Part shown: positions 41,160 through 50,985 of the stretch, piece after piece | How positions within the stretch are numbered: position 1 is the first letter of the stretch | How the letters are laid out: each line of letters begins with the position of its first letter | NCBI GenBank assembly: GCA_024509875.1 | Contig: JAMPIV010009928.1 | Location: forward strand, 898,001-962,000 | Length of the DNA: 64,000 nucleotides | DNA from: Oreohelix idahoensis | Taxonomy: Eukaryota > Mollusca > Gastropoda > Stylommatophora > Oreohelicidae | Direction of reading: 5' to 3' | Position numbers and translations under genes: made by a program | Notes under the pieces: model-generated | Seen by the model: the letters and a program-made list of their open reading frames with translations, nothing else | Databases searched by the model: none | Told to the model about the DNA's origin: nothing

Positions 41160-41282
41160 CTGTCTGTTCCATATTTGATGATTTTCCGTATTCCACAAAT
41201 TCCTTCAATATCTCCAGCTCAGACCCTCGTCCAATTAGATCTTTAGCCTTGTCAAGGGCAAACAACCATTGCAAGTCTTTCT
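41160..41282 (-). CDS. STAND NTPase gene, exon 5 of those visible
   Basis: Acceptor AACATTTTTAG|AG, donor CAGACAG|GTAATA. 123 bases: two bases complete residue 149, 40 codons (150-189), one base over, so phase 1 to phase 1. Encodes KDLQWLFALDKAKDLIGRGS and ELEILKEFVEYGKSSNMEQT. The 'LIGRGSELEILKEFV' stretch is the short linker that usually precedes the P-loop in NACHT proteins ('..+VGR...l..L..++'). It is followed by the Walker A exon 16 kb away with matching phase. Confidence 0.85.
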
Positions 41283-41390
41283 CTAAAAATGTTTTCCAAA
41301 TGATCAATGCTGATTATCAATTTTTTGTTTGTTTGAAGACGTGAAAAACAAAATTATAAATATTCAACCATATGAACATCTTGGTATAAT

Positions 41391-41866
41391 TGGGAGTCAG
41401 AGTAGCTAAGAAGTATTGCGTCCGCCTCTATTTCTAAAGGTGCAGGGGTCAGTTCCCAGTACAGGGAATATATTTGATGGAAATCTTTTTCAGAACCAGT
41501 TGGTCTGAATGATGTCATACTCCCCCTGATATCCTGGCTGGTGAGATCGGATAAGGGCGAAAAAATAGGAGGTCCCGTGTGCAAATTACGCATGTTAAAA
41601 ATCCCTCGGCAGATGGAAACTGTAAAGAGTAGGACATAAGGCCACTGCCCTGGTAAAATTTACAAAATTATGAAAAACCAAAAATATTTATAGAATGTGT
41701 GATTCCTGCATATACACACATTGGGATCCTCGTTGCTGCTACGGAGTTCATGCACTGTGTTGCGATCGTCTTTGTGTGATCTAAGGGAGGAAATTGGAGC
41801 ACTGATGGAGTTGTCCTTGTGCAATGAAGATGGTCCTTAAAAACCAAAACCAAACCAAACATCCTG
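41391..41866 (+). mobile_element. SINE C, copy 2
   Basis: Collinear with 16,205-16,680: CAGAGTAGCTAAGAAGTATT head, GGTCAGTTCCCAGTACAGG, ATTGGGATCCTCGTTGC, TTGTGTGATCTAAGGGAGG and the ACCAAACC-type tail. About 108 bases upstream of exon 5 on the transcript strand. Confidence 0.85.
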
Positions 41867-41984
41867 CTATTTAAAACAACTGAGTCAGAGTGGCTACAGC
41901 ATTTACATCTTGAGGCAAAGGCATCGTGCTTGAAACAAGGTAACTTCACACTTTAGTTATTTCATTAATCTTGAATTAAAAGGT

Positions 41985-42155
41985 AAAGGTAGTCCCATAA
42001 CAAATACAACCGGAAGGACGTGAAGCTTGGGGTTAGAGGAGACAAAGGCAGTGAATAAATGAACTAGTAACCCTACCTCACAAGGCTGAGACTTAGAATA
42101 AGTGAAGTCTCTAACACTTCACTCCCTTGAGGCAGTATCTGCTATGGAAGTATGC
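41985..42155 (+). mobile_element. SINE D, copy 4 (3' part)
   Basis: AAAGGTAGTCCCATAACAAA, GGCAGTGAATAAATGAACTA and CCTACCTCACAAGGCTGAGA follow the body of SINE D copy 5. The tRNA-like head is missing. Confidence 0.65.
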
Positions 42156-42290
42156 GCTTCGTTTACCTACCGATTCCAAACGATTCGATTACCTACTGAT
42201 GGCATGAGCCATTTTAGAAAGATCAGCACCACATGGAGATATCTGCATATTATTTTTACATCTCACAAAGATAATAAGTGTTTGCCGATA
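42156..42290. other. intron sequence
   Basis: No recognisable feature. Confidence 0.5.
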
Positions 42291-42541
42291 TTCTATTGGT
42301 CTCATCACCATCACCATTCTCCTTTTTTGCTGCTAATGGAGCATGGAAGCACCACGGTAGCTGGTTCTCTTGCAGGAATCCTGCATCATAGACTCTTGCA
42401 GTCGTGGTGTCTGTAGCAATTTGTTTGACATGATGAGATTGCCAGCTTCATGTACAACTTCATATTAGTCACCTTGTTTGACATGCCTGATAAAACAGTA
42501 ATTTTATTCTTTCTTTGCCTCGTCAGAGACAACCAGGAACT

Positions 42542-42975
42542 TCTTCTTCTTCTTCCTCGTGCGTCCTGAAAAGGACATTGGTTGCATTGTGTCGCCGTTA
42601 ACAGCGAAGCTGCGATATTTGCGCCTTTCGGCCCAACACATCCAAATTCCACACTGCATTTTTTGGGACCGTGTTTGCCTTCCAGACCGAGGACTAGAAT
42701 GGAACCAAGCCAGGAGGAAGACAGCCGATAGAATAGTATGGCGCTCTCTCTTACAAACCTCTACACCTCACGGTAGAAGAGGAACGACTAAGTAGTAGTT
42801 TGCCTTCCCTCTTCAATCCCTACTCTCTCGGCCAGACTGCAGTGATGCAGCCTGTTTCCAGGACCACCACTTGGAGGTGGAGTAGGGTCTTGGTCAGCTC
42901 TGGTTCGCTGACCCTGACGCAAGCAGTCAAGCTATGAGTTGCTGACTGCTTTCATCTCGTTAGCTGCGTCTTCGC
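42542..42975 (-). mobile_element. SINE F, copy 3, carrying a LINE C 3' end
   Basis: Between AGGAACT duplications (42,535-42,541 and 42,976-42,982). Antisense: (TTC)n, CTCGTGCGTCCTGAAAAGGA, then after the LINE insert CAGCCTGTTTCCAGGACCAC and GCTGCGTC at the end. More diverged than copies 1 and 2. Confidence 0.87.
42684..42797 (+). mobile_element. LINE C 3' end inside SINE F copy 3
   Basis: 114-base insertion with an 11-base duplication GTTTGCCTTCC (42,673-42,683 and 42,798-42,808). Sequence AGACCGAGGACTAGAATGGA matches 19,774-19,793 of LINE C copy 1 and ends CGACTAAGTAGTA. A drastic 5' truncation. Confidence 0.93.
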
Positions 42976-43031
42976 AGGAACTAAACCAGACATTTTATGG
43001 GTATGAAACGCTCTAACAGAAACACCTTTAC

Positions 43032-43152
43032 CTTGGCTCAGTAAGTCAGTCTCACTCTCAGGTACTTTTGAGTGAGGATACGTGCGTTCTATTACACTTT
43101 TGAGAAAGTTGAGAACTTTCTCTGCAAATTCATCCAGATCTGCCAACTCAAC
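43032..43152 (-). CDS. STAND NTPase gene, exon 4 of those visible
   Basis: Acceptor TTCTATATTAAG|G, donor GAGCCAAG|GTAAAG. 121 bases, phase 0 to phase 1, residues 109-148 plus one base. Encodes VELADLDEFAEKVLNFLKSV and IERTYPHSKVPESETDLLSQ. A 'L.eF...VL.+l...I...YP' helix in this place is typical of the linker between the DUF4062-like region and the P-loop in TEP1-like proteins ('GGLEEFGQLVLQDVW'). A separate pyrimidine-poor acceptor weakens the 5' border slightly, but phase and sequence agree. Confidence 0.87.
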
Positions 43153-43454
43153 CTTAATATAGAAGAAACAATCACTGTGATCATAAAATAAGAATGAACA
43201 GCTAAAAAGCAACAAACAAACAAATTACAGTACTCGTTCTTCTAACACATGTCCGCATCTCAACACAGGTTAAATTTAGAAATGACACACATTTGGGCAC
43301 ATTTGTTTTAACATTAGACAAAGGGGCCCTACAATCAAATAACTTAATTTTCTGCCTACATCCTTCCTTTAGTTCATACCCCATTAGCACCATATATAAC
43401 TTACACATCTGGCTTTATGTTCTTTTTTTTTGCTATTTATATTGCTTGCTTCTG
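43153..43454. other. intron sequence, no assigned element
   Basis: About 300 bases with no repeat, frame or site that I recognise. Confidence 0.45.
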
Positions 43455-43665
43455 TACATAGAGTTACCAAGTTCAAAACCTGGTAGCATCACACTCCAGT
43501 CTACCAAGCTGTAAATGGGTACATGACTCTGCTCTTGGGTTATGGATGGCAAAGGCAGCAAGGAAAGGAACTGGACACCCCACCTCATACAGCTGAGACC
43601 TGGTACATGTGAACTCTTTACTCCCCTACAGCAGTATCTGTTTTGGGATGACCTTTATCTTGACG
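43455..43665 (+). mobile_element. SINE D, copy 5
   Basis: GAGTTACCAAGTTCAAAACC (B-box region) followed by TGGTAGCATCACACTCCAGT, TGGGTACATGACTCTGCTCT and ACTCTTTACTCCCCTACAGC. Collinear with the reverse of copy 3. The A-box end has diverged. Confidence 0.75.
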
Positions 43666-44154
43666 CTCCTTGGAAAATGACATGGATGGATGATGATAAG
43701 CAATGGCTCAGATGCTGGTTACACTGGCTGCTGCATGTAAGTGATACTTCGGTATTGAAGAAAAATGGTCATTTTTATTTAATTTATGACGGCTGATCAA
43801 CTAAGAAGAATTTTCTCTAAGAGAAGTGATTGGCAATGAGGGGCTAAATTCCCCTGTGTGGGTAATTTTATGTTTTTTTTAGGGTTTACAGATTATTAGT
43901 AACAATTCAGTGTAAATTAATCCGACAGACTAGCTAGGATTAGAATTAGATTATGCAGTTTTAATCAGTTTGTCTTGTACATCAATTTTTAAAAACCTGG
44001 TTTTTAATCAGTTCTTTTTCCCCATCAATATAACAAGCAGTTCATGTATGCCAGGGTAACGATGATGTACCAAGCTTTTGACAAAGATATTGGTCAAACT
44101 TAGGTGCTGACCAATGTTAAAGGGGCTCAGATGACAAAAAGCTAGTTCTAACTA

Positions 44155-47100
44155 CAGTAGGGCCCCATTTTTCAGTGTTACACTAATATGGCGGTTTTAA
44201 ATTATATAACTGTTCATTATTTCGGCATTTGTTTTGCTCTTTTGGCGTTTTTCGGCATGATGCACTCAGCAGCTGAATGGCTTTGGGCACCATTTTATTG
44301 TCAGTAAGTCAATCTGTTTATAGCATTTGCGTGCTCAGAATCTCTATGTAGCCTATTCTAGCAATTTTTTCAATTTTCAAACTTTTTAAAAATTGGGGAT
44401 AGCAGCTTTTGAGAAGATTGACCCAAATTTCAAAAGAAGTTCTATAAGTGAATTCAAGCCTTCATAATCATATTGCATACTATAAAAAAATTCTAAGAGA
44501 AAGGGAACGGCAATCCATGAGGCAAAATTTGTTGCTTTCCTACTTTAAGAAAGTACCACTGCACACTTTGACAGCAACAGTTAGCTTTGAACAACCTTCA
44601 GTGCCAACAGCAACACAAACCCCTGTAAGAGCTTCATCCAAGTCTCCATCATCAAAGCGAATATGATTAATTGAAGAGTTAGATGATGAAAGTGTGCCAT
44701 CTCCTTCATCTTTCCTACAATAAATATACTCATTTTTTCAAAATTGCTCTCGTCAACAACTATAAACTAAGGACGAAAATATTTGAAGGTAAGCAATGAG
44801 TGTACTGTATATTCAATTTACTTCCATACTGATATTTTAGGCCTAACTATTGCGCACTTTACAATAATACAATGCTACGCACCAACGAATGACAGTGATG
44901 AAGAGGTCAAGGATGAATTCTATCAACAACTGCAGAAAGAAATGGAAGACACACCTAGATATGATCTTATTATAGTAATGGGAGACCTCAATGCGAAAGT
45001 TGGTACACACAATACATATAATGAAAGAGTAATGGGGAAATGCGGCAGCGGAACAGCAAACGAAAATGGGGATAAATTAATAAGTTTCTGTAGTATTAAC
45101 AGCCTGGTGATTGGGGGAACACTTTTCCCACATAAAGAAATTCACAAATTAACATGGGAATCACCAAATGGTCGGGACAGAAACCAGATAGACCACATCA
45201 TGATTAACGGCAGATGGAGACATGCATTACAAGATGTGAAGGTAAGAAGAGGTGCAGATGTGGGAAGTGATCACCATTTAGTAGTAGCAAAACTGAAAGT
45301 GAAACTAAGAAGGGCTGGACCAACTGTAACTACACAGAAAAGGTTTTACATCAGCAAATTGAAGGACCCCCTTACCAGAAAAGCTTTTGCGGCTGACATA
45401 AAGAAACGATATCAATTTGCCAAAAGTCAGGAAAAGACATTGACTGATGATATAGACTAGAAATTCAACACCATTTCAACAATATATAAGGAAAGCAGCA
45501 AATCATGCTTGGGATTCCAGGAAAGGAAGAAGCAAGACTGGATAACACCAGGAACATTAAACACCATAACACTGAGAAAGGAAATGAAAAGAAAGAAAAC
45601 AGAAGCGAAGTCCCCCAGGTTAAAGCTACTATATAGCGAACAGTACAGTCAGCTGGACAAGGAAGTTAAACGCCAAACCCGAGCCAACAAAAGGAATTTC
45701 CTAGATGATCTTGCAAGACAGGCAGAAGAGGCAGCACTGAGAAATGAACAAAGCACAGTATACAAAATAACTAACAGCGGAAAACGAGGTGCAAACAATA
45801 TTACATTAGTAAGAGATAAGCAAGGAAATCTCATCACGACAGCAGAGGGACAGGAAACAAGATGGGCAGAGCACTTCAGAGAAACTCTGAACAAGGAACC
45901 ACCAGAGACACAATTGAATGTTCCTGAGGCTGAAAACGATCTAGACATAAATACAGACATTCCACGAAAAGAAGAAACCATCACAGCAATCAAAGGGTTA
46001 AAGAACGGAAAAGCTCCTGGCCATGATAACTTAAATGAAGAGCTATTTAAGACAGACCCTGAGCTAGCAGCAGAACTATTAGAACTACTATTTGCACAAG
46101 CCTGGAAAATGGGGACAACACCATCAGAGTGGAACAAAGGAATAATTGTCAAATTGCCCAAGAAGGGAGATCTTGCAGACTGCAATAATTGGAGAGGAAT
46201 CACTCTTCTCTCAGTTCCCAGCAAAATACTAGCCAGGATAATTATACAGAGAATTTCAAAAGCAGTAGACCACAAACTGAGGAAAGAACAAGCAGGATTT
46301 AGAAAGAACAGAAGATGTGTAGATCATATATTCACTCTCAGGAATATTATAGAGCAGTGCTCAGAGGGATGCCCCTTATCAACCACTCTATTTTTAACAG
46401 TCATAGACTGGGTGATTTGCTAGACAACAGAGGGCAGTCCAAGAGGAATAAGATGGACTACATTTTCTACATTGGAAGATCTGGAATATGCAGATGACAT
46501 TGCACTACTAGCACATTCACATCAACACATCCAGGAAAAAACGGATAGACTTAATAAGTTTAGCCAGCAGGTGGGCTTGAACATCAATTTAAAGAAGAAA
46601 GAGGTCATGACGCTCAATGTGAGCAACCCTGAGCCCATATCAGTAAGGAATCAGCAACTGGTACAGACAGACACCTTCACATACCTAGGATGCATAGTAA
46701 CACCAGACGGCGGGGCAGGCAAAGTCATCAACATCAGAATGAATAAGGCAAGAACAGCCTTTTTTAGCCTAAACAACATCTGGAAGTCCTCTCAATACAG
46801 CACAAACACAAAATTAAGATTATATCAGAGCTGTGTGCTTTCTGTGCTTCTCTATGGTACAGAAAGCTGGAGAGTTACAGAGAAGGAAATGTCGAAATTG
46901 TCCTCTATTCACACAACATGCCTAAGAAAAATTCACAGAATCTTTTGGCCGAATACCGTCACCAACCAAGATCTGCTTACTCGGAGCAAGCAAGAGGACA
47001 TGCACACCATCATAGCTGGCAGACGCTGGAGCTAGGTTGGCCATGTCCTCAGAAGAGACCCCGATGCCATCACAAGAACAGCTATGCTTTGGACCCCTGA

Positions 47101-47455
47101 TGGAAAACGAAAGAGAGGCTGACCAGAAACAACCTGGTGGAGGACTGTGGAGGCCGAGATGCAAAGAATGAACCAGAGTTGGGGCACTGTACGAAGGATG
47201 GCCACCGACCGAGCAAAGTGGAATCAATTTGTTGTTGCCCTACAAGAAGCCACTAGGCGTGATGGCCACTGACTGCTTTGATGGTCGGCGGCTAAGGATC
47301 AAAGAAGAAGATTGCGCACTTAATTTATGATGGTGTAAGCATGTTATTTGGATTTTATATGCATTGGCAAGTATTTTTTAAAAAGTTATAATCCGCTTTT
47401 CTGCTTTTTGGCGGGGGTCTGGAACCTAACCCGTCGTATGAGTAGGGCCCAACTG
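44155..47455 (+). mobile_element. Tigger/pogo-like DNA transposon, carrying LINE A copy 3
   Basis: Flanked by TA (44,153-44,154 and 47,456-47,457). Ends CAGTAGGGCCCC and, inverted, CAGTTGGGCCCT. Near 44,448-44,666 an open frame reads KKILRERERQSMRQNLLLSY, FKKV and a Ser/Thr/Pro-rich tail, which resembles the C-terminal end of pogo/Tigger transposases (a basic stretch then 'L..FF.K'). Without LINE A it is about 840 bases, too short for a full transposase. TA targets and CAG-type ends are characteristic of this group. Confidence 0.75.
44860..47310 (+). mobile_element. LINE A, copy 3, nested in the Tigger-like element
   Basis: 11-base duplication ATTGCGCACTT (44,849-44,859 and 47,311-47,321). 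5'-truncated inside the endonuclease domain. From 44,860: IIQCYAPTNDSDEEVKDEFY, IVMGDLNAKVG, RNQIDHIMINGRW, GSDHHLVVAKL. After stops near 45,458 a long RT frame (45,509-46,423) runs to EQCSEGCPLSTTLFLTVIDW, where an internal deletion has removed motif A. YADDIALLAHSHQ and the tail follow in other frames. Ends AAAGAAGAAG. Confidence 0.95.
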
Positions 47456-47879
47456 TACTCACTTAAAAGTGAATAGCCAGCCAAGGAACTCATCTGTAAT
47501 TTAATTCTAAATAGACATAGTAGCTTTCCCATATTTGATGCAATAAATTTTCTGTTACCTTGAATTTTCTTATAGTTTTATAGTTTAAGAGTCAGTTTTT
47601 TTCCAAATTAAAAAAAAAAAAAAAAAAGTATGATAATGTTATATATTGCTTTAAAAGAAATTGAATGAAGATTAACAAAATGTAAAACTTGAGATAAAAC
47701 TAAACTAAAATGTAGTTCAAATATACCGGCTCTGAAAACTAGCCTTTCGGCATGAGCATCTGAGAAAATTGGCTAATTACTGGCCTCTCGTCCTTTCAGA
47801 GTTAAGTAAAGCTGTTACAAAACACAGTACTGGTCTGATGACAGAAAGAATTCTAATACCTCAAAAAGTAAATACCCAC
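47456..47879. other. intron sequence with an A run
   Basis: An A homopolymer of 18 bases lies at 47,610-47,627. No element was assigned. Confidence 0.5.
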
Positions 47880-47975
47880 TTGTTCTCTTCCTGTAGCATT
47901 TGAAATCTGTTTGAACTTGCAGCTGTAATCAAACACTTGATCTGGAAACCTCTTTATAATTTTCTTCTTCATGGT
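47880..47975 (-). CDS. STAND NTPase gene, exon 3 of those visible
   Basis: Acceptor CTGTTCACAG|A, donor GAACAA|GTGGGT. 96 bases, 32 codons, phase 0 both ends, residues 77-108. Encodes TMKKKIIKRFPDQVFDYSCK and FKQISNATGREQ. In TEP1/NPHP3-type proteins a 'L+..I.....' helix followed by a short '..Y.C.+' strand comes after the 'FF.R.......vP' block of the previous exon. The donor is only moderate, but no other reading joins exons 2 and 4 in phase. Confidence 0.8.
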
Positions 47976-48293
47976 CTGTGAACAGATAAATCAGTGAGGC
48001 AAAAAGTTATCAATAAACAAAACAAGACTTGCCAAATGCATGTTTGCCAACACTGGCTGATGTGGCATCTGATGAAAAAGAATATTTCTATTTTTTAACG
48101 TAAATGTTTGTAGGTGAAAACTATGTCTTGGGTTCCAGTATTCATATAGATTTCTGATCACACGATTTCGTTTATCCCCACTGCCACTCTTTCTTTGTCC
48201 AGTCAGGAGTATTCTCTGTTCTTTACTTCTCAAGATGTCTCTTCTTCACATATTTCTTGACTCTCCTTCCTTCCTTTGTAACCTGCAGGTTAC
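47976..48293. other. intron sequence with a 16-base palindrome
   Basis: GTAACCTGCAGGTTAC (48,278-48,293) is a perfect palindrome directly before the (TTC)n of LINE A copy 4; its last bases GGTTAC recur near 50,195. The rest is featureless. Confidence 0.5.
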
Positions 48294-50205
48294 TTCTTCT
48301 TCTTCGCACTTAGCCACCGACTGTCAAAGCAGTCAGTGGGCATCACACATGGTGGCGTCTAATAAGGCAGCAACAAACTGCTTCCACTTTGCTCGGTCTG
48401 CAGCCATCCTTCGTGCAGTGCCCCAGCTCTGGTTTATTCTTTGCATCTCGGCCTCCACAGTTCTCCGCCAAGTTGTTTTTGGTCGACCTATCTATACCTG
48501 TCAACCTGTACGAATTTGTCGTACAATGTACGTTTTTTTAAATACTTTTAGCAGTGTACAGCCATACAGACTCGTTGTACAGATCCCCCCCCCCCCCCCC
48601 CAATATTAAATTTTTTTTTTTTTTAATAAACAAAAAGTCAAACAATATTTTCAAACCCAAGTTTTTTTTCATTTTAAATCAGAAAATATTTTCTAGCCCA
48701 GGTTTTTTTTTAATCAGTTTTTTTTTTTTTTTAATTCCGAGAATCCCGGCAGCTGTTTTTAAACTGAGGTTTCTCCCAGCAACCAATCTAATCCTTTTAT
48801 ACCCAATAATCCGGCAAAAACTTTGAATTCGGCCTCAAACACTTTCGGTTTTTCAGCATGACATGACGTATTTTTAAAGTTACCTGTTATCAATGACCAC
48901 GCTTGCCACCACACTTTGACGCCATTTTGTTTAAAAAAAAGCTAAGTACTTATAACTTGGTTAAATATTGCTGTTGTTTTGCTTTGTTGCAATTTAATCG
49001 CTGTTTTAATCTTTCCAGTTATATCTTGCCCTTCAGTATAATTCCGATAAATTAATGTCATAATATTCTGTGAAGGCCCTACATAACTAAAAAAAAAAAA
49101 GTTTGTTTGCGTTGAGTAGGCCTACTTTATTCCAGCGGTCGAGATTCACTGCTTTATTTTTTAATAAAGTGGTGATCTATTATCTAGGCTACCAGCTTTT
49201 AAATAATAATTTTGTAAATTTTTGGTAGTACATTTTTTCTTCCTAGATTTGATATTCTGTTCATAATTTGGTTAATTTTTTATTTTTTGCTGTTAGCAGT
49301 TTGCTTTGCTTCATCTTATTTTATTTTTGTCGTTCCCGTTCCAGTTATATTTTGACCATTTAAATATTTCCACTTTGCGGACACACTCAGTTCTTTTTCA
49401 CAGTGTAAGATTAACAATGATACATGCTGTGCAGACTTTAAGTCCACAAATGCAATTCTGCAAAGTGCTAAAAGTGCATGTGTTGATTATAATACAAAAC
49501 ACTGTGCATCGAAAGAATAGTATCTCACGATCACTAAGTTTTTTATATATAAAGAACAGCATGAGACTATTAGCATGTTTTATATCACACTAATTCAAAT
49601 GCTAATAGATTTGTATATGTCATTTCTCATTTTAAAACTGTTTTGTGTATAATTTATTAATATATTTTTTGCATAAGGATTTTTGGGTGTTTGTAAGGAT
49701 TTTTTTGGTCCGGCATAGAGGTTTTTGTCTCAGGAGGTTGACAGGTATGCCTATCTTTCACTTTCCTTCAAGGGTACATAGCATAGCTGTTCCTGTGATG
49801 GCATTAGGGTATCTTCTGAGGATGTGGCCAACCTAACTCCAGCGTCTGCCAGCTATGATGGTGTGTATGTCCTCTTGGTTGCTCTGAGTAAGCAGTTCTT
49901 GATTGGTGATGGTATTCAACCAAAAGATTTGGAGAATTTTCCTAAGGCAGATTGTGTGGAAAGAGGACAATTTTGACATTTCCTTCTCTGTTACTCCCCA
50001 GCATTCCACACCATAGAGAAGCACAGAAAGTACACAGCTCTCATATAATCTTAATTTTGTGTTTTTGCTGTCCTGAGAAGACTTCCAGATTTTGTTTAGA
50101 CTAGAAAAGGTTGTTCTCACTTTATTCATTCTGTTGTTGACGTCTTTACTTGTTCCGCCATCTGGTGTTACTATGCATCATAAGTATGTAGGAGGGTTAC
50201 TTGTC
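48294..50205 (-). mobile_element. LINE A, copy 4, split by a TIR element
   Basis: Antisense to the plus strand: (TTC)n and the 3' tail at 48,294-48,493, then 49,757-50,200 with NKVRTTFSSLNKIWKSSQDS, LYESCVLSVLLYGVECWGVT, FHTICLRKILQIFWLNTITN and IIAGRRWS. The two parts join exactly across the transposon at 48,494-49,748. Truncated in the RT C-terminal region, so no catalytic motifs remain. Confidence 0.88.
48494..49748. mobile_element. 1.25-kb DNA transposon with 14-base terminal repeats, inside LINE A copy 4
   Basis: ATACCTGTCAACCT at the left and its exact inverse AGGTTGACAGGTAT at the right. Flanks ACCTATCT (48,486-48,493) and GCCTATCT (49,749-49,756) look like an 8-base duplication with one change. 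The interior has a C run (48,587-48,602), several T runs and no coding frame. An 8-base duplication suits hAT or P-like superfamilies, but the ends do not match a family I know. Confidence 0.82.
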
Positions 50206-50534
50206 TGTGCCTAATTAACGTACACTGGTAACTATTTTATCTGATACATGGGAGGTCTAATCTTTTAACCCTGTTTTGTTTTCTTTTTTAGGAGACCACC
50301 AATAGGTCACTTGGTCAGGAGGGGAATAAAGTGTAACCTATCATGAATGTCACAGAAGGTGACTAAGGAGTGTTGGGCATGGGGCCAGGTACCCTATCAT
50401 GTAGAAAATGTAAGCCAAAACAACTTTAAAAACACATGGATAATTCAACCAAAGCTTATTTTAAAATTCAACTCAGCCATCCAAGATAGAAGAAGTTCAC
50501 TTACTAAGGAAGTTTACAGTGCCTCTGAGAAAGA
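50206..50534. other. intron sequence
   Basis: No repeat or coding signal recognised. Confidence 0.5.
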
Positions 50535-50715
50535 GGTTAAGAGATTTTCATAAATGGATGCTTCCATAGAACAGATGGATTGAAACGGTATGTCAAGATC
50601 ACCTGTGTGGATATGAAGGCAAGAAGAACCAGTGGAGCAAGAGATGAGAAGATGATGCTGGCACTGGATAGGACACAGACTGAGGAAACCTATTAATTGC
50701 ATTACAAGGTAGTTC
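50535..50715 (+). mobile_element. LINE G fragment
   Basis: Plus strand in broken frames: FHKWMLP-like start (as in 3,090), then an EKMMLALDRTQTEETY-like remnant of RRRCWQWIGHALRKP and a short end. About 80% decayed by eye. Confidence 0.5.
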
Positions 50716-50814
50716 TTTGTGACTAATGAAAACACAGGGTGATCACCTGTCTCAGTAAAATCTGATGATTACAGAAACTGCAACATATGGACTGAACAAC
50801 TTATTAATTGATAC

Positions 50815-50932
50815 CTTGAGATGAAGTCTTGCTAAGGGTTCCTTGTCTATAAATCTGGCATGAAATGATTCTGGCACATCATCAAGCACGGCTTTACTTC
50901 GCACGAAGAAAGCCGCATTTGGATTTTTATCC
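50815..50932 (-). CDS. STAND NTPase gene, exon 2 of those visible
   Basis: Acceptor ATCTTGACACCATCAG|G, donor CTCAAG|GTATCA. 118 bases, phase 2 to phase 0: one base completes residue 37 (Arg), then residues 38-76. Encodes DKNPNAAFFVRSKAVLDDVP and ESFHARFIDKEPLARLHLK. The 'NA.FF.R......vP..+...F+.......+L..LK' block is the second half of DUF4062-like regions in TEP1/NPHP3/NWD1-type proteins (human TEP1 has 'ALIYFRDSSFLSSVPDAW' here). An open frame continues upstream of the acceptor, but only this AG gives the split Arg codon shared with exon 1. Confidence 0.88.
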
Positions 50933-50985
50933 CTGATGGTGTCAAGATACAAAATGATAATAGTGGGTGGTGATGATAGCAATTA

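Larger units (their letters stand above)
42295..43005 (-). repeat. SINE E, copy 6, carrying SINE F copy 3
   Basis: Antisense SINE E from the (ATC)n tail (CATCACCATCACCATT) through GGAGCATGGAAGCACCACGG and GACATGATGAGATTGCCAGC to CAGAGACAACCAGGAACT. It resumes after SINE F at AGGAACTAAACCAGAC, equivalent to the GTTTAGTTCCC start of copy 7. Confidence 0.85.

Noticed and set aside
48278..48293. 16-base palindrome as a regulatory site
   Set aside because: It abuts the 3' end of LINE A copy 4 and partly recurs at the other side, so chance or insertion effects are more likely; no supporting promoter context.
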